Shown here in pieces: positions 7,126 to 8,549 of a stretch of DNA of 8,549 bases. The notes beneath the pieces were generated by a model that was not told the DNA's origin, searched no databases, and saw nothing but the letters and a program-made list of their open reading frames with translations. The position numbers and the translations under genes are program-made. Positions within the stretch are counted from its first letter, which is position 1; each line of letters starts with the position of its first letter. The stretch is taken from NCBI GenBank assembly GCA_030685015.1, contig JAUXWS010000016.1, forward strand, positions 1 to 8,549. Reading direction: 5' to 3'. This stretch comes from a bacterium. GTDB taxonomy: Bacteria > CAIWAD01.

Positions 7126-7650
7126 TCATGTGCCGGCGGTGGGGGCAACCTTGCACAGCGTGATGAGTTCGATGTCCACGCCGAAGCGCTCCATCAGCAG
7201 GATGTGACTTGCCCGCTGCCTGGGTCGAAGAGTATCCCCCGGCCCCTTGACCTCGGCGAACCAGAAGCGCGGCGTGCCCGGGATGTAGACGAACAAGTCG
7301 GGCGGCTGGACTCCGTGCTGGGGGCGGAGGGCCTGCACGAAGGCCGCGCCTTCCGGACCCAGGATCCCGGCCAGGCGCCGGGATTTTCGCTCGTGGCGCT
7401 TGTAGCCGTACTTCTCCACCAGGGACAGGGCTCCCTCCCGGTGGGAGAGGTGGATGGCGGCCAGCCATTCGTGGAAATGCTTGTTTGGCTGGGCGTGGGC
7501 CAGGCGCAGATCGTCCGCGTCGAAGAGGTCGGGAAAGCTTGCCTGCCATTCCTGGGCCAGGGGATGGGCCAACGGGCGCGCAAGGTGGCACCGTAGTGGG
7601 CATTTGTCTCCATGGCCAGGCCATCCTCCCGCACAACAGCGACATTCCAA
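7126..7650 (-). CDS. Stand-alone VRR-NUC domain nuclease (5' end uncertain)
   Basis: The C-terminal half carries the VRR-NUC pattern of the PD-(D/E)xK superfamily: PPDLFVY (116-122), FAEVKGPGDTL (131-141) with the E-x-K pair Glu133/Lys135, and RPRQ (142-145). Such domains cleave branched or flapped DNA and occur in FAN1, phage and mobile-element proteins. Residues 33-100 look helical and charged (LVEKYGYKRHERKSRRLAGI, 77-96), plausible as a DNA-binding or structural part. The frame opens at a TTG (7648-7650) directly after a stop and lacks a ribosome site, and residues 1-28 look non-native. An ATG at 7611-7613 with GGGAGG upstream lies in another frame, so a frameshift near 7575-7595 is possible. 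A start inside this frame near the TTG at residue 27 is the alternative. The gene is convergent with dgkA and has no partner gene. Confidence 0.7.
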   Translation of the reverse strand: MECRCCAGGWPGHGDKCPLRCHLARPLAHPLAQEWQASFPDLFDADDLRLAHAQPNKHFHEWLAAIHLSHREGALSLVEKYGYKRHERKSRRLAGILGPEGAAFVQALRPQHGVQPPDLFVYIPGTPRFWFAEVKGPGDTLRPRQRASHILLMERFGVDIELITLCKVAPTAGT

Positions 7651-7868
7651 TCAGGGCCGATCAGATGCTGATGAAACTGAAGACGCGGAGCCGATCATCG
7701 GCACATGAAATCCGATGAGTACCCGGGCCGCATCTACTTCAGAGGCCCATTGGGCGATTCGGTGAACACCATCCTGTGCCCAGCTCGACACATCTGAGCA
7801 TTTTACCAAGGCACCTGCGGGTAAATTGATTTTCCTTTTACTTTATCTTGAACAGCATACTCCCTGAC

Positions 7869-7893
7869 AGAAATAGATAGTATTATCGTTTCT
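7869..7893 (-). terminator. AT-rich hairpin just past the lipoprotein gene, possible terminator
   Basis: AGAAA (7869-7873) and GATA (7876-7879) pair with TATC (7884-7887) and TTTCT (7889-7893) around a 4-nt loop, giving a two-part stem with a small internal bulge. It starts 5 nt beyond the lipoprotein stop codon on the minus strand. There is no strong U-tract after it, so it may only weakly end or stabilise that transcript. The region 7651-7868 otherwise shows no supportable gene. Confidence 0.3.
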
Positions 7894-7897
7894 GCAT

Positions 7898-8386
7898 TTA
7901 AATGCCAACCCCCATGGATTTCAATATTCCCAAGAATTCCTTTCTCCCATAATTTCTTCCAGAACCATTCCAGCTATCGTTTATCATAGTCAATGAACCT
8001 CCGTAAACAACCTGATTTGTGTCTTTTTGTACAATTTTAACCCATGAACCTCTAGAAAACACTACTACAATGTAATCAGCTTGGGTCTGATTGTAGAGGT
8101 CTACAACATCAACAGTCTGCGTTGCGGTCTCACCCCTTGAACTGGCACTTCCGAATCCAAGCACCTGTGCACTCTGACCACCTGATGCACTAACACTCCC
8201 CAAAGTCATCCCAGATCCAGTACCAGTGCTTTCTGTAAAATTGCTTAACATGGCAGGTCTATCTATTATTTTGACTCCACACGATACTAATACTTCTGTC
8301 ACCTTATTCGCAAACTCAAAGTTCTCTCCAGATACTGACCCAGGTATAACTACAAAGGTCGGGTGATCTGGCACATCTCTCAACAC
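7898..8386 (-). CDS. Putative lipoprotein of unknown function, 5'-truncated by an insertion sequence
   Basis: I do not recognise the family. A GTG at 8384-8386 could give 162 residues, but the frame stays open upstream to a TAA at 8414-8416 and reads A-L-S-C-S-T-R-F-V-V before that GTG. The L-S-C-S run looks like the end of a lipobox, with Cys encoded at 8402-8404 giving a 168-residue mature form. The hydrophobic signal peptide that should precede it is replaced by IS sequence. From the GTG, residues 11-43 (FVVIPG...GVKIIDRP) form a strand-helix-strand pattern. Residues 48-88 are Ser/Gly/Thr-rich, and 104-132 hold strands (YIVVVF, WVKIV, VVYGGSL). The order loosely recalls CsgG/FlgO-like outer-membrane lipoproteins; that is a weak inference. 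GC is about 40%, far below the upstream genes, suggesting acquisition. As it stands it is probably a remnant without export. Confidence 0.6.
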   Translation of the reverse strand: MLRDVPDHPTFVVIPGSVSGENFEFANKVTEVLVSCGVKIIDRPAMLSNFTESTGTGSGMTLGSVSASGGQSAQVLGFGSASSRGETATQTVDVVDLYNQTQADYIVVVFSRGSWVKIVQKDTNQVVYGGSLTMINDSWNGSGRNYGRKEFLGILKSMGVGI

Positions 8387-8456
8387 AACAAATCTAGTTG
8401 AACAACTTAGAGCTTATCCGTAAATAGGTTGACATTTCGATTCCGTTGAGCCAGCT

Positions 8457-8477
8457 TCCTCCATCACAACTGGAGGA
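8457..8477 (+). promoter_or_regulatory. Hairpin sequestering the transposase ribosome-binding site
   Basis: TCCTCCA (8457-8463) and TGGAGGA (8471-8477) form a perfect 7-bp stem with a 7-nt loop. The right arm contains the GGAGG Shine-Dalgarno (8472-8476), which sits 8 nt before the transposase ATG. In an mRNA reading in from outside, or in any mRNA long enough to include both arms, the ribosome site would be hidden. Fold-back structures that limit transposase translation from impinging transcripts are known for other insertion sequences (for example IS10). The pairing is seen; the regulatory role is inferred. Confidence 0.6.
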
Positions 8478-8484
8478 GTCAGCC

Positions 8485-8549
8485 ATGTCGCGATTGGCGA
8501 GCTGGGAATTGTCGGATGCCTTCTGGAGCCGAGTGGAGCCCCTGCTTCC
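8485..8549 (+). CDS. Transposase, IS5-family-like, N-terminal fragment
   Basis: Only 21 complete codons are present before the window ends: M-S-R-L-A-S, then WELSDAFWSRVEPLL. The 'LSDa.W..vePLLP' pattern is the start of the DUF4096-type N-terminal domain shared by many IS5-family DDE transposases. The ATG at 8485 has GGAGG 8 nt upstream, inside the hairpin described at 8457-8477. The catalytic DDE residues lie beyond the window, so activity, intactness and subgroup cannot be judged. Confidence 0.85.
   Translation, partial: MSRLASWELSDAFWSRVEPLL

Larger units (their letters stand above)
8410..8549 (+). mobile_element. Left end of an IS5-family-like insertion sequence (cut by window end)
   Basis: The lipoprotein frame breaks at about 8410, where GAGCTTATCCGTAAATAGG begins a new sequence leading within 75 nt to a transposase start. 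This is the expected spacing for an IS left terminal repeat followed by its promoter region. The TTA at 8407-8409 would fit a short target duplication of the TNA type used by some IS5 subgroups, but the right end lies outside the window, so neither terminal repeats nor duplication can be confirmed. The exact boundary is inferred from the gene break and may be off by a few bases. Confidence 0.75.

Noticed and set aside
7705-7797. Plus-strand 30-codon frame starting ATG at 7705
   Set aside because: It has no ribosome site, no recognisable motif and is too short to support.
7802-7825. TTTACC/GGTAAA hairpin followed by a T-rich stretch, as a plus-strand terminator
   Set aside because: The stem is only 6 bp with a 12-nt loop, no plus-strand gene ends nearby, and the T-run is interrupted.
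8398-8426. Possible hybrid promoter TTGAAC - 17 nt - TAAATA spanning the IS junction
   Set aside because: The -10 matches consensus at only three of six positions; the correct spacing is not enough on its own.
1-8549. tRNA, rRNA, CRISPR array or riboswitch
   Set aside because: No cloverleaf, rRNA signature, regularly spaced repeats or recognisable riboswitch core was seen by eye on either strand.

Overview
The window is high-GC bacterial DNA over about its first 7.6 kb, densely packed with genes. An LpxH-type phosphoesterase (lipid A pathway) next to a proteobacterial-type DgkA diacylglycerol kinase points to a Gram-negative, LPS-making organism. I cannot place it in a phylum from sequence alone. 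The last ~0.75 kb is different: GC falls to roughly 40% by eye, a lone lipoprotein-like gene appears, and the window ends inside an insertion sequence.

Layout. (1) Positions 1-201 hold no gene, but carry a perfect 12-bp inverted repeat and a second palindrome directly beside it, beyond the 3' end of the first operon. (2) Positions 202-2475, minus strand, are a three-gene operon with overlapping ends: a YtrA-type GntR repressor, an ABC ATPase and an ABC-2 type permease. This is a classic self-regulated export or envelope-stress module. A dyad just upstream of the repressor gene is a candidate operator. (3) Positions 2476-2810 form a divergent intergenic region. (4) Positions 2811-7052, plus strand, are a four-gene run: polyphosphate kinase 1, a short Ppx/GppA exopolyphosphatase, an LpxH-family metallophosphoesterase and DgkA. 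ppk1/ppx and lpxH/dgkA overlap at stop and start, so each pair is probably translationally coupled. The first pair makes and degrades polyphosphate; the second serves envelope lipid metabolism. (5) Positions 7126-7650, minus strand and convergent, encode a small stand-alone VRR-NUC nuclease whose 5' end is unclear and may be frameshifted. (6) Positions 7651-7897 hold no convincing gene. (7) Positions 7898-8413, minus strand, are an AT-rich gene that looks like a lipoprotein decapitated exactly in its signal peptide by the insertion sequence. (8) Positions 8410-8549 are the left end of an IS5-family-like element: terminal sequence, a hairpin that buries the transposase ribosome-binding site, and the first 21 codons of the transposase.

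The core of the window is ordinary housekeeping and transport. The points most worth a second look are the IS-truncated lipoprotein, the hairpin over the transposase Shine-Dalgarno, the paired palindromes at 91-132, the VRR-NUC gene with a possible frameshift, and active-site variations in PPK1 and the LpxH-like enzyme. I did not find convincing evidence of a new multi-gene system.
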